Source: Aldrovandia affinis
Lineage: Eukaryota; Chordata; Actinopteri; Notacanthiformes; Halosauridae
NCBI GenBank assembly: GCA_029706075.1
Contig: JAINUG010000018.1
Location: 2,255,001 to 2,319,000 of the forward strand
Length of the DNA: 64,000 nt
Direction: 5' to 3'
This document shows, piece after piece, positions 12,915 to 23,242 of this stretch. The notes below the pieces were generated by a model. It made no database searches. It saw only the letters and a program-made list of their open reading frames with translations, and was not told where the DNA came from. The translations under genes were made by a program, and so were the position numbers. How positions within the stretch are numbered: position 1 is the first letter of the stretch; every line of letters begins with the position of its first letter.

Positions 12915-13770
12915 GCTCCTCTCCTAACTAGTGGGTGTTGGCTTTTACTGGACAGCCGGAAATGAAGTGCCCAGACTCACCGCAGTAGAGACAGGATCGG
13001 TTGGCCATCCTGCGGTCACGCTCCTGATGAGAAAGGCGGGTCCGATCCAGCTGCATGGGTTCAGGCTCGGGGTAGTAGATGGAGCTGCTCTAGGGTGGAT
13101 CGGTGACCTGAGGTCCTCCCAGACCCGGAAAACCTCCGTGAACTGAGCCCGCTCCTGAAGCCTCCCAAGGCCAAGGAAAACCTCAGGTCACGAGTCAGGA
13201 TCTCGCCTTAAGATGCGGAGAGTCCACAGATGAAGGCGTCGTACAGCGCCTCCTGCCACAGGCGTTAGCCAAGGTCTGGGAAGTCCGACACGACCCTCCC
13301 TCCTGGCGAGGTAGAGCATCTCCAAGGCTTGACAAGACCCTCCTCATCTCCTCGAAAAGGTCAAAGCTCTGACAGCAGGGAAGAGAGTCACGCGGTGGTA
13401 GCCCAGGATGGCACGACCGGTCAGTTGGGTGATCCTTCGCTGGGAACGTGGATGGCTGCAGTTGGAAGATCAACTGGCACTGCGTCAGGAACGCACGGCA
13501 ACCTCCCGGTTCACCTGCGTATCTCTCAGGAGGAGGCAGACGTGGTTCGCGCACCGGCGCGGAGGAAGGCTCGGGTTGAAGTGGCGCCGCGGCATGCTGG
13601 GGTGTGGGGTTAATGACCGGAGCTCGCAGCGTGAGGGTAAGCTCAGCCAAACCGGAGGTGAGAGACTGCAGGTGTTCAGTCACACGCTCCAGATGGTCCT
13701 GGTGCCGTCCGAGCATGGCACCTTGCTGCTCGAGGGCGAAGCGGAGCTGGTCTGGATCTGCTGGGTCCAT
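12915..13770 (-). pseudogene. Gypsy copy B: gag with CCHC zinc knuckle, heavily indel-damaged
   Basis: Starts MDPADPDQLRFALEQQG at 13770 and stays in frame through RLPPPERYAGEPGGCRAF to about QLIFQLQPS near 13440. From there to about 13080 the sequence has lost many short pieces relative to copy A, so the capsid region is fragmentary. The zinc knuckle [16 protein letters not shown] survives near 12955-13010. The damage is a dense cluster of small deletions rather than one large event, unlike the rest of the copy. Confidence 0.85.
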
Positions 13771-13786
13771 CTTGGTCAGTACGTCC

Positions 13787-14725
13787 TGTGACGACTGCGG
13801 TAAGGACCCAGACGCAGATCAGGGATTAGGCAAAAGAGTTGTTTATTCACAGGCAGGGGTCAAAACCAAGAATCAGGGAATCAGAGGTACAAAATCGCGA
13901 GGCAGAGAGAAGTAGTAATAGGGCAGTCAAAAGGTCGATACTCAGGAATCAGAAGGGCAAAAGGACAAAATCGCTGGGCAGGCTCGGGGTCGTAATCAAA
14001 GGGTAGTCTCGGGAAATGCTAATTACTCTGGCTTCGGAAAGGTAGGCTCAGGGAAATAGAATCAACGTACTGACACGGAGAAATGAAAACACTGAACATA
14101 TATACAGGGAGACATAATAGAAATCAGGTGAGACAACGAGGAGAGAGAGGCTGGAACACAGGGAAGAGATAATACATAACAAGAGGGAAACGTAAGACAC
14201 GGACACTGAACCATACAAACATATAGACAATAAACGACCTGGGAGAACAGGCAGACACGTGCATAGTAAAAGGGGAGGTACGCAAGGAGAAACGTTGCGT
14301 GCGTATGAGGAGAGAATAGAAAGCTAATCAGGGATAGGATAATGGGAGAGAGAAATGAGCGATAGAAATAAGCGTGAGATAATTAGTGATTAGTAGTGTT
14401 AGTAACTAAATCTAAATCCCTAACGTTAGTAGATTAGTTAGTTAGTACTGTACACATCTAACTAATATATACAAAGTGCGATCACGAAAGTAGGAAAGAA
14501 GAAAACGAGAAAATAAGCGAAGGCGGAGGAAACCCGGAAATGTAACGACCCGAAGTGCATGACAAGACAGGGAGTGGATCACGAACTAAGACGGAACAGA
14601 AACAGACAGGGAGCGGGACGTGACAGAACAATGAAAACACAATACAGAATAACGAATAACGAAAGGGAACAGATGAAACATAAACAACGACCAAAAACCA
14701 CAGAACAGGGACTCAGAATATAACA
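13787..14725 (-). repeat. LTR3 (5' LTR of the array, carrying the promoter)
   Basis: This 939-bp copy ends AATATAACA and is followed by GTTGG at 14726-14730, the second target duplication. It is the promoter LTR for copy B because transcription is on the minus strand. The AATAAA signal is at 13842-13847. Between the LTR and the gag start the minus strand reads GGACGTACTGACCAAG. No primer-binding site beginning TGG is obvious there, so the priming tRNA is unclear. Confidence 0.93.
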
Positions 14726-14730
14726 GTTGG

Positions 14731-17347
14731 TGGGTAAAAACCTTAAGGTACATGGAACAAAAAAATAAATGTTTCTCATGGCAGTAGCTGGATATTACAA
14801 ATCCTCTTCATGAGTTTCAAACAAATTACTGAGAGTGTATACAAAATAATGGAAAATGATTGAGTCACAGACTCTAATTTAAAATGTAACAATAATAAAG
14901 TTATCCTCCTAAGAGAGGTGGTGGTGGGTAAAAATCCAAAATAAATATCAATGTTTAATAATTGGGCATCTAAAACAGTTGTTCTAATGGAGGTAGGGGA
15001 AATAATATTTGTAATAATAATATAATATAAAATAACATAATATAATAAGTCTGGATTTAGAATTAGCATTACTACCTCTTTCAGTGTACTTAAAATCCAA
15101 ATGTCTTGCATAGGGACATAGCGTGGTGAATATGTGTTCTTCAGTTTTTTCTCTTCTTCCTTCTCTGGAAATAAAACACAAAAAATGCTATTTTGTTGGC
15201 ATTCCTGCATACACGCCCAGAGGCATCTTAATTTGCTTTTCATTTCGAAGCGGTGATAGCACACGGTTCCAGTCGATGGAACTGCAGTGTTCATCTTTTC
15301 ATTGATTAACTGCAATGCATACAGTGTCGGAAACAATAGACCCATGAGAGCGCTTTTCTTCTCCTCTCCTGTTGTTCCCAGTGTGGACAAGCAGAGCTCT
15401 GTGACACTCATCTCACAATGATAAAGATCTGTGGGGATGCTGCTTATTTGGTCATGTTTTTTATATGACTCTCTGCCTTCCCGTGCCCAGAGTGACAGCG
15501 AACACCAGGCTTCAGCATTCATTAAGCCTCATTAGGGTGTGTGCTTGGATGAACCACTCCTCCCAAGAAGAACCATATATCTCACTGGGGCCCACTGAGG
15601 CTTTTGCATCTGTGAGCCCTCCTGTCAGGGTGATGCTTAGAGGATTGTCCCCATTTGGTTACCTCATAAATTAAATGACAGAAATTCACCCATGATCTTA
15701 TCACTAAAATGCATGAGCATCTTATTTAATGAATTTATTTATCTAACTGTTTATTTATGCATTTTAGCTTTGATTGGCTGTGTGTTGTTGGGGGGAGGAA
15801 AACGTCGGCACAAAATGCTTTTGTCTGTTTATAAAAAATACTGCAGTCCAAATTCACATTTGTATCACGTCATTCTTCAAGCTGTTTTTCGCTGTTGTAG
15901 TATTGCATTTAAGGCCTAATCACTAGTGTGAAAAGACACCTTTCTGATGTAAGTTTTTCTAAATTTATTGTCAAGAGAACAATGATTAATATTTTAACTA
16001 ATTTGTTGCATACGTTTTGCAAATACCAGCAGCCTTTGGGGATCTATGCACAGTGGAGGCAGAGAACAATCAGAATTCTACAATCAGAATTATTGAATGT
16101 GTACATTGTGCCTTTCACATTAAATTATTTCAGTCATGGCTTAATTTCAGTCAAGATAACACTACTGCATCAGACACAATTAAGTAAAAAGGAAATCGCT
16201 GCTGATTGGCGATACTGACTAAAATTGGTAAGCTTGTGAATCACAACCACTGTCATATTAAAGTGAAGTACTCAGTTTGCTCATGCTCATGCTCATAATC
16301 AATGTTAAATTAGATATAGGCAATATTCTAGGTAGTCTATGTTTAAGAATATGTGTGGCTTGCTATCACCTCTGTGTGCCCTGCATAAATATGCTTCATA
16401 AGCATTGGATAATATTTTATCCCCACATACCGTTCACAGCGTGAAATGTTTTAACTGAGTGACCAGACGTTTCCCATTTTTTACCCTCTAATCGCTCTTC
16501 TGACTTTCACCTCACAAAGCCTATAAAATGGAAAACGATACTGTCAGCATAATGAAATTTAACCTGATTTAAGGCAATGTGGTTATAATTTAATTCTGAG
16601 CAACATTAATTTGCTAGTCAGAGAGTGAAAGAGCTGGGGGAAAGGTGGCAATGATATGTTTATTGTGGACAGCCAAGAGTACCACAAGGGCTGGCTGCCT
16701 AATGTCGCCTTTCCAGATTTCAAGAGCTGCAGACGTGTACTCAATTAGTCACCATCATGTAAAGCTATAATGCGGCTTGAAGCAAATTGATTTAGCAAAC
16801 CACTTTGTAAGCGTTACACTGGAAACTGTCACATGGTGTTGCCAAACTCACAAGAGGCAAACTCAACTAAAGCCATTGTATTTGACTGACATATTTCAAG
16901 TCTTTCATTTAGTCATACACTACAGCTCATTAGAATACATAATAATTAGGATCATGCCAGAGATTCATTAAGTATGTCAAGCAATGTGATGTGCTTCATA
17001 CAAAAACAAAAACAGTTTGTATATTGCAACCACGTGTACCATAACTGTTGCCTGTAGTGTCAATTGTTGGTCATCCAAAATAACTAATATAATTTATTTT
17101 CACACCTATTCACTCTTTTTAAAGTGTTAATGATCAGCTGGTTTGTATTGTATCATTTTCTATTGTACATTTTCAGGTTGTTTGCTATGTTTTATATTGA
17201 ATGCTTGAAGGTTTTTCAGTGATACCTGGGAAATTCTCCTGTGTGTGTGCGTGTGCTTACTGCCAGCCATATAATGGAAACAACATTACATTAATCTGAG
17301 ATAATTTAGCAAAATTGATGATAAAGACATGATAAAGACATTATCAG
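14731..17347. other. AT-rich DNA without recognised genes
   Basis: No transposon, RNA gene or convincing exon was recognised. A minus-strand frame of 248 codons (14776-15522) has no family resemblance and biased AT-rich composition, and I treat it as chance. The stretch 16530-16970 is less AT-rich and free of simple repeats. It is the part most likely to hold a conserved non-coding element, but that is only a suggestion. Confidence 0.5.
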
Positions 17348-17537
17348 TGTAAACACGATGGCGTTCCTGTTATATCAGGAAAGGAACGACACAGAGACAG
17401 CATGTGCGGATGAACTGAACTCGTTTATCATAACAACAATGTAAAACGTATCTCTTAGCCACATATCAGGCTGGCAGGCATAACACAGTGATGCGGTACT
17501 ATCGAACAGTCCAGTGCACCTGTGTGTACACATAACA
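17348..17537 (-). repeat. short 3' LTR of the second Gypsy element
   Basis: On the element strand the 190-bp segment begins TGTTATGTGTACACACAGG and ends ATCGTGTTTACA, so it starts TG and ends CA. It follows the polypurine tract and the integrase stop directly. The 5' partner is missing, so the boundaries rest on the polypurine tract and the TG...CA rule and not on a paired LTR. Confidence 0.6.
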
Positions 17538-17557
17538 TTTCACGCCCCCTGAAAAGA
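17538..17557 (-). promoter_or_regulatory. polypurine tract of the second Gypsy element
   Basis: The minus strand reads TTTTCAGGGGGCGTGAAA between the end of the integrase frame and the LTR start. This is a G-rich purine tract at the expected position. Confidence 0.55.
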
Positions 17558-18340
17558 CTAAACAACATAGTCCCGCAGATGGCCCGGGCGGGTGTGAATG
17601 CGATGAGACCGGGGCGGGGCACTGTGGGATTGTGGTTGTGGAGGAGCTGCGTGGGCATCCAGCCGTGCTGGAGACATGCCATGTGACGTGGGCGGGTCCA
17701 CACCCATATCAGGGGGCACTGGTACCTTTCGCAGGTGGCTAGCATGCCACCGGGATCCGTCTGAGAGCCGGAACGTGGCTGGCCAGAGCCGGCGGTTCAC
17801 CTGCATAGGGGAGAACCAGAAGGACACCAGCTTGTTGTCACGTTGTGGCCTGCGGACTCTCACCCAGTCGGAAGCTGAGATGCTGGGCATTTTCACCTGC
17901 TTTGAGCGGTCAAAACGCTGTTTCATCTGCCGCTGGTTATCAGAGACTGCAGCCTGAGCATCCGGTGGGGGAGCAGGGGCCGGGGTTAGCAGAGGTCTGA
18001 GTCGGTGCGGCCCGAGGGGCAGTTGCAGCTCGAGCATCCCGGCCTGAAGCATCAGGAAGGCTTTGGGTGTGACCGTGGTGGTCGAGTGCTGTGCGGCCCT
18101 GTGGCAGTGCAGCATGGTCTGGAGGAAGGCATGGGTACATCCACATTTTTACGAACGAGCATCCCTGGGTGATGATGTGCTCTGACGCCATTCTTAAGAG
18201 TGCGGTTAAAACGCTGTTGAGGTCAACCCCACCATTGGCTTTGGGATTGTAGAATGACGTGGGGGCAACAGAAAGTGCTCTGAGGCGAATCCCTTTGCAC
18301 TCCAAGAAAAGGATAATTCAGCCGAGATAAACTGGGGCCC
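17558..18340 (-). pseudogene. second Gypsy element: integrase core end and C-terminal domain
   Basis: Reading from 18340 downward: NGPQFISAELS (the second catalytic Asp that should precede NGPQF lies at or beyond the LINE junction), FYNPKANGGV, HIITQGCSF, a His-rich stretch, then MKQRFDRSKQVKMPSISASD, WVRVRRPQRDNKLVSFW, GPATFRLSDGSRWHASHLRK and a Pro/His-rich tail ending DYVV. This corresponds to the integrase core after the second Asp and the C-terminal DNA-binding part. At least three frame changes occur (near 18240, 18110 and 17980). The stop abuts the polypurine tract, with no chromodomain. Confidence 0.85.
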
Positions 18341-20665
18341 ATTGAGGAGTGCAAGTATGAGAGTATCATCAGAGTATTTGAAGTATGTAGTGATGGGTGA
18401 GGAACTGACACAGTCATTGGTATAGAGGGTAAACAGGAAGGGGCTCAGGACACAACCTTGTGGGGCTCCGGTGTTGGTGATGGTGGTTGAGGATGTTACA
18501 GTGCCCACTCTAACGGTTTGTGGTCTTTCACTGAGGAAACTGTGTACCCAGTGAGTGAGAAGTGGAGGGACATTGAGGTGGTGGAGTTTCCTAATCATCT
18601 GGTGGTGCTGGATGTTGTTAAAAGCAGAACTAAAATCGATGAAGAGGAGACTGGCGAAGTTACTGGGTGATCCAGGTGTTTGTAAAGGGAGTGGAGGAGG
18701 CATGCCACAGCATCCTCAGTCCCTCTTTTGGCCTTGTAGGCGAACTGGTTGCTGTCCAATTGTGGTCCGATAATTGGAAGGATGATGTTAAGCACCAGTT
18801 TTTCCAGGCACTTTATGAGTATTGAGGTGAGTGCAACTGGCCGATAGTGGTTTAGCTCTGAGGGGCGGGGTTTCTTGGGTACCGGTATGACGGTGGATGT
18901 TTTCCACAGCGTGGGCACTGAAGCTGTCCTGTAGGATTCCCAGAAGATGGAGTGCATGATGGGAGAGAGCTCCGTGGCACAGTCCTTGAGCACCCGCGCC
19001 TGGATGCCATCTGGCCCTGGAGCCTTGCCTGACTTGCACCGGCTCAGCTGCCAGCACACGTCCCCCACTGTGAAGGGAGCAGGGTGTTCTGGCTCTGGGA
19101 TGGGTAGGGTCTCCAGTAGCACCTTGCATTCCTCTGAGCAGTTGATGGTGTCAAACCGTGTGTAGAAGGTGTTTAGGTCTTCAGCAAATGAGGCAGGGTC
19201 AGTTATTGCAGCTAACTTGAGTTTTGGGTCATGTCCAGTGAGTGTTCTTACTTTTTGAAAGGCTTCTCTAGTGTTCATGGTGCTGAATTCCTGTTCAAGT
19301 TTCTCTTTGTATTTGATTTTGGCCTTGAAGATGTCATTCTTTACTTGGCAGCTTATGATTTTGAGTGAAACCCAGTCCTGCTGTTGAAAGGCTTTCTGTT
19401 TTTCCCTTAACCTGTGGTTAATATGGTGAGTAATCCAGGGTTTGGAGTTTGGATATTTTTTGAATGACTTAACTGGTATGGTTGTGGCAATGCAGAACTT
19501 AATGTAGTCTGTAATAACGGAGACCCTCTCATCTAAGTTGCCATCAAAAATGTCCCAGTCTGTGCAGGCCAATGAACCCTGCAGTTGTGTAATGGCGTCC
19601 TCCGACCACTGGTCGACGCTGTAGGTCTGGGGTTTGTGACGATTCAGTACCGGTTTGTATTGCGGAAGCAGGAAGATGACGTTGTGATCTGAAAAACCAA
19701 GCGGCGGGTGAGCACGGGAGATATATGCGTCAGTGATATTTCCATAGCATAGGTCCAGAATGTTTTCCCTTTTTGTTGGAACGCCCACATATTGTTTAAA
19801 TGAAGGCAGGACACTGTCGAGTCTGCAGCTGTTAAAGTCACCAACAATAAACACTGGGGCCTCGGGATATTTACCCTGCATGTTATTAGCACTGTTAGCT
19901 ACCAGCTCAGCTGCAGCCTTGATGTTAGCGCTAGGAGGGATGTAAACACAGCTTATGATAACGGTGGGAAATTCCCTTGGTAGATGAAAGGGACGAAGGG
20001 ACACTGACAGCATCTCAAGATTTGGAGTACAGACCTTGCTTTGGATTTTGACGTTGTTACACCACCTGTTGTTGACATACAAGCACACCCCTCCGCATCT
20101 CTCCTTGCCCGACTCCCTCGTTCGGTCTGCCCTGAGGATGGTGAAATTGTCGAGATGTACCTCGGCATCTGGGACAGCCTCGTCCAGCCAAGTTTTGGTC
20201 AAGGCGATGATGCAGGCTTCCTTGTAAGTCCTCTCCACTAGGCATTTTGCGTGGAGTATATCCATTTTGTTCCGGAGAGACTGTACATTGGACAAGATAA
20301 TGGATGGTAGAGGGGGTTTGAAGGGTCGTTTCCTCAGCCTGGCACGCACTCCTCCCCGCTTCCCTCTTTTCCTCGGTCGGATTTCTGCCGGTAGGACAAT
20401 GGATGGTTTGATCCTGCAGAGCATGGAAGACTGCAATTGCAGTAGATCTTCCCGGGTGTAGGTGAGTACATTATTGCCGCGCGACTCCGGTAGTAGTGCG
20501 TGGTTATCGTGGAGTTCAATCATAGCGACAGGCAAAACTACACAAACTAGACGTTGACTAGACTAATCGACACAATAATGGACACAAAAAGTTAACCGAG
20601 AGGCAGATAGGCGTACAAACAGTGTCGTCGCAGCAGAGCATGCGCCGTAGCAGTTCCGGGAGTTC
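18341..20665 (-). mobile_element. CR1/Rex1-like LINE inserted in the second Gypsy, lacking its 3' end
   Basis: A non-LTR retrotransposon on the minus strand, with its 5' end on the right. It contains an endonuclease domain and the RT up to the catalytic YSDD box, then switches abruptly to Gypsy integrase sequence near 18341. The last third of RT and the 3' UTR are missing. The right part (20536-20665) may be its 5' UTR, since Gypsy integrase similarity fades near 20660. Loss of the 3' end is the reverse of the usual 5' truncation. About 20 integrase codons are also missing at the site. Both boundaries are approximate. Confidence 0.8.
18343..20535 (-). pseudogene. LINE ORF2: endonuclease and partial reverse transcriptase
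   Basis: One 646-codon frame (start at 20535) covers a basic N-terminus, an apurinic-like endonuclease and the beginning of RT. The endonuclease motifs are SNVQSLRNKMD (82-92), LTKTWLDE (112-119), YIPPSAN (198-204), VGDFNS (231-236) and GFSDHNVIF (280-288). The normal TETWL motif has Lys instead of the catalytic Glu. Then come WITHHINHRLREKQKAFQQQ, KSGKAPGPDGIQARVLKDC and RPVALTSILIKCLEKLVL. Near 18690 the frame shifts, and a second frame carries IDFSSAFNNIQ, NTGAPQGCVLSPFLFTLYTN and YSDDTLILAL, where the sequence ends. The motifs place it in the CR1/L2/Rex1 group of the jockey superfamily. Confidence 0.88.
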
Positions 20666-22190
20666 ATTACTGACGGCACGAATCGTGACAGTGCCCACAG
20701 CAACGACTTCAGGCCATTTGGAGTAGAGGTCATAGGCCACGACCAGGAACCGCTTGTGGTGAGGGACACCATGAAGTTCCCCGCAGATGTCCAGCTGCAG
20801 GTGCTCCCAGGGTCGTGAAGGCCACGTAAGCGGTTGCAGAGGAGGCTCAGGGCACACTAGATCGCGGCACCGGCGTTTCACTTTGACGATCACCAGGTGA
20901 CCCTCATGCGCCATGGTCAAGACACATCCCCGAAGTGACCTGGGGATCACGGTGCATAGACCGCGGGCCACACAAGTCTCGTTCCAGCAAGAGAGCTCCT
21001 CCTTGACAAGGTGGAAGACGGAGAACTCGTCTAAGACCCGGGAGGGCCACCCATGTCTGATGAAAGTGCAGACCTTAGCAAGAACTGAGTCTCGTTCCGA
21101 AGCAACCTGTAGGTCCTGCAGGGAGACAGCAGCCTCCAGTGGTGTGTGCAACAGCTGGATGAGGTCATCCTCTGCATGGTCGGGGCAGGTGGGCACATCT
21201 GAGGTGGTGACTGAGCGGGAGAGCAGGTCCGCTATGACATTGTCACGCCCTGGGGTGAACTCGAGGTTGAAGTTGTACTGGTGTAGGCATTCAGACCAGC
21301 GATGCAGTCTCAGCGGTCTGTGTCCCGTGCCGGATGTTGAGAGCAGGGCAGTGAGGGCCTGATGATCAGTGCGCAGGGTGAAAGCACGGCCATAGAGGTA
21401 CATGTGCCATCGTTCACATGACCACACACATGCGAGCGCCTCGTGTTCACCCACTGAATACTTCTGCTCTGTGGGGCTCAGAGCTTGTGAGGCAAAGGCA
21501 ATGGGCCGATCTTGCAGCTGCGACAGTACAGCCCCAACAGCAGCCGCTGAAGCATCGCAAGTGACGAGGGTGGGGCTGAAAAGGTCAAAGTGAGCCAGGA
21601 TGGGAGGTGAGGTCAGTTGCATTTTAAGGCTGTGAAAATCCTCGGAGCAGGAAGATGACCAGACCCAGGGTTCATCCTTCCGAAGGAGCTGGCGCAGTGG
21701 AGCTGTCATCGTTGAGTATTGCGGTAGGAACCTCTGGTAGTACCCCGTCATGCCCAGGAAGGACGCAACCTGGGCTGCAGTGGAGGGTGCTGGGATCTGC
21801 TGTATAGCGTCAATGTTGGACCGCAGTGGGGAAACTCCATTGGCGGAGAAGGCGATAACCCACAAAATCGATAGCCAGGACACCAAATACGCACTTCTCG
21901 TCATTGAGGGTGAGATTGTGTTTGGCCAGCGCTGAAAACACCCTCTCCAGCCAGTAGTCATGGGTAGCCACAGTAGACCCATGTACGACAATGTCATCAA
22001 GATAGACAGCCACGCCTGGGATTCCAGCCAGGATGGAGGCCATCACTTTCTGAAAACAGCTTGGAGCCGAGCTGAGGCCAAACGGCATCCGGGTGTACCG
22101 GAATACACCTGAGTGAGTCACGAAAGCTGTTAGGTCGCGACTGCTGGGGTGAAGGGGAACCTGGAGGTAGCCTTGACACTGTTTTTTATT
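20666..22190 (-). pseudogene. second Gypsy element: RT (partial), RNase H, integrase N-terminus
   Basis: From 22190 downward: GYLQVPLHPSSRDLTAFVTH, MPFGLSSAPSCFQKVMASIL and VAVYLDDIVVHGS (RT palm with YLDD). After a frame change near 21860-21990 come FLGMTGYYQRFLPQYSTMTA and RNase H motifs (TCDASAAAVGAVLS, GEHEALACVWSCERW, RTDHQALTALL, NVIADLLSR). Then follow AHEGHLVIVKVKRRCRDLVC and PLQPLTWPSRPWEHLQLDIC of the integrase. Between the last two, the piece that should carry the two zinc-binding cysteines is deleted in frame near 20846. The first integrase Asp (LDICGE) remains. The RT fingers upstream of GYLQVP are missing at the 5' truncation. Confidence 0.88.
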
Positions 22191-22800
22191 AGCTATTAGG
22201 CCCAACTCTCCAGGTAGTTACATTTTATATGGAAAACAAGACAATGAAACTTTAGTAAAAATGTTAAATACATATAATTAAGACAAACAGATTTATAGAA
22301 CATAGCTAAGGTCACAGTCATGATCTAAATCAATATTTATCATTTGCATTAACCTGTCATATCCTAGTGATGCATGTACGTTAATTAGCCTCGTCTTTGT
22401 GATGTAAATTACCATTTTTGCTAATCTCTCATAATGTACTGCTGTATCTTGTTAGCTTCGTAGGCTTTGCAAGGTAAATAAATGCACGTATTTCATTCAT
22501 ACTAACCTGATAGACCTGACTAAGGCACGTCATCGCTAAACGTGATATAATGCATTGCGAGAGAAATGCTGTGAACAGCTCAAATGTATGAAAGGTGGAT
22601 TCAATACTACAACAAATCACGACCACTACCTCTCGACCATTCATTGTGGAAGGAAAGTCAAGACGAGCCACCATATGACTCCATAGTCATGATCTGCCTG
22701 AGGAGTTCACACTCATGACACACTCATGATCTATCAGTATGACTCCATAGCCATGATCTGTCATTATAGTTATTATCTAACATTGTATCTTATTAAACTA
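22191..22800. other. AT-rich DNA without recognised genes
   Basis: No genes were recognised. Several copies of a short motif around GACTCCATAGTCATGATCTG appear between 22674 and 22765, which looks like a decayed local duplication. Confidence 0.4.
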
Positions 22801-22804
22801 CTAT

Positions 22805-23165
22805 TGTAGCCATTTAGCAAATAGCATTATCAGTACATGCTATACATATAGCGCGTAGGTAGGTCATCTTAAGTGACCTATTTTTTATATTAAAGAGTGA
22901 AGGACAAGGAAATAATGGGGGAAAATGTAGGGCAATGGGAAACAATGGTGAATAGGAAAGATGTGATGTGAGCATGGGGAGGGGTTGAGTCAGGTGGGAG
23001 TGGTATGACTTTAAGCTCCACAACAGGAGGGGCTAGAAAACAGGATAAAAGAAGGATGTATTCAGAAATGTGTTAGAAGCTGATTCGCGAACCAGCCCGG
23101 TTTCTTGTATGTAATCTCGTATCATATACAATAAACCCTATTACATCAGACCCTGAAGATTGTGT
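22805..23165 (+). repeat. possible solo LTR of a retrovirus-like element
   Basis: A TATA-like AGGATAAAAG near 23041 is followed about 90 bp later by CAATAAACCC (about 23130), then a short region before unrelated sequence. This promoter-R-poly(A) spacing resembles a retroviral LTR. The left boundary, tentatively TGTAGCCATTT near 22805, and the target duplication were not established, and no coding region lies next to it. This is an interpretation of regulatory layout only. Confidence 0.3.
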
Positions 23166-23173
23166 TTGTATAC

Positions 23174-23242
23174 ATCTTGTAAGTCGCTCTGGATAAGAGC
23201 GTCTGCTAAATGCTTAAAATGTAAAATGTAAAAATGTAAAAT
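23174..23242 (+). repeat. L2/SINE 3' tail fragment
   Basis: TTGTAAGTCGCTCTGGATAA followed by GAGCGTCTGCTAAATGC and AAAATGTAAA repeats is the same tail as on the L2 3' end (27877-27940) and the SINE (45052-45117). Nothing upstream is recognisable as L2 or SINE, so this is a very short 5'-truncated insertion. Confidence 0.75.

Larger units (their letters stand above)
17348..22190 (-). mobile_element. second Ty3/Gypsy element, 5'-truncated and split by a LINE
   Basis: Its 3' LTR is at 17348-17537, the integrase C-terminus at 17558-18340, and the upstream RT, RNase H and integrase N-terminus at 20666-22190, all on the minus strand. A LINE occupies the middle. The 5' half (gag, protease, RT fingers and 5' LTR) is absent. 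Homology stops near 22165, where unrelated AT-rich DNA begins. The protein belongs to a different Gypsy lineage from the chromovirus array: it has no chromodomain and its RNase H and integrase motifs differ. Confidence 0.85.

Noticed and set aside
13408-13791. Plus-strand open frames over gag (also 8035-8361 and 10857-11456).
   Set aside because: They are antisense to clear gag and pol coding sequence and recur in both copies only because the DNA recurs.
14776-15522. A 248-codon open frame on the minus strand, the longest outside mobile elements.
   Set aside because: Its AT-rich composition yields Leu/Ile/Tyr-rich sequence of low complexity in the second half. No recognised motif, no splice signals in a sensible arrangement and no neighbours support a gene.
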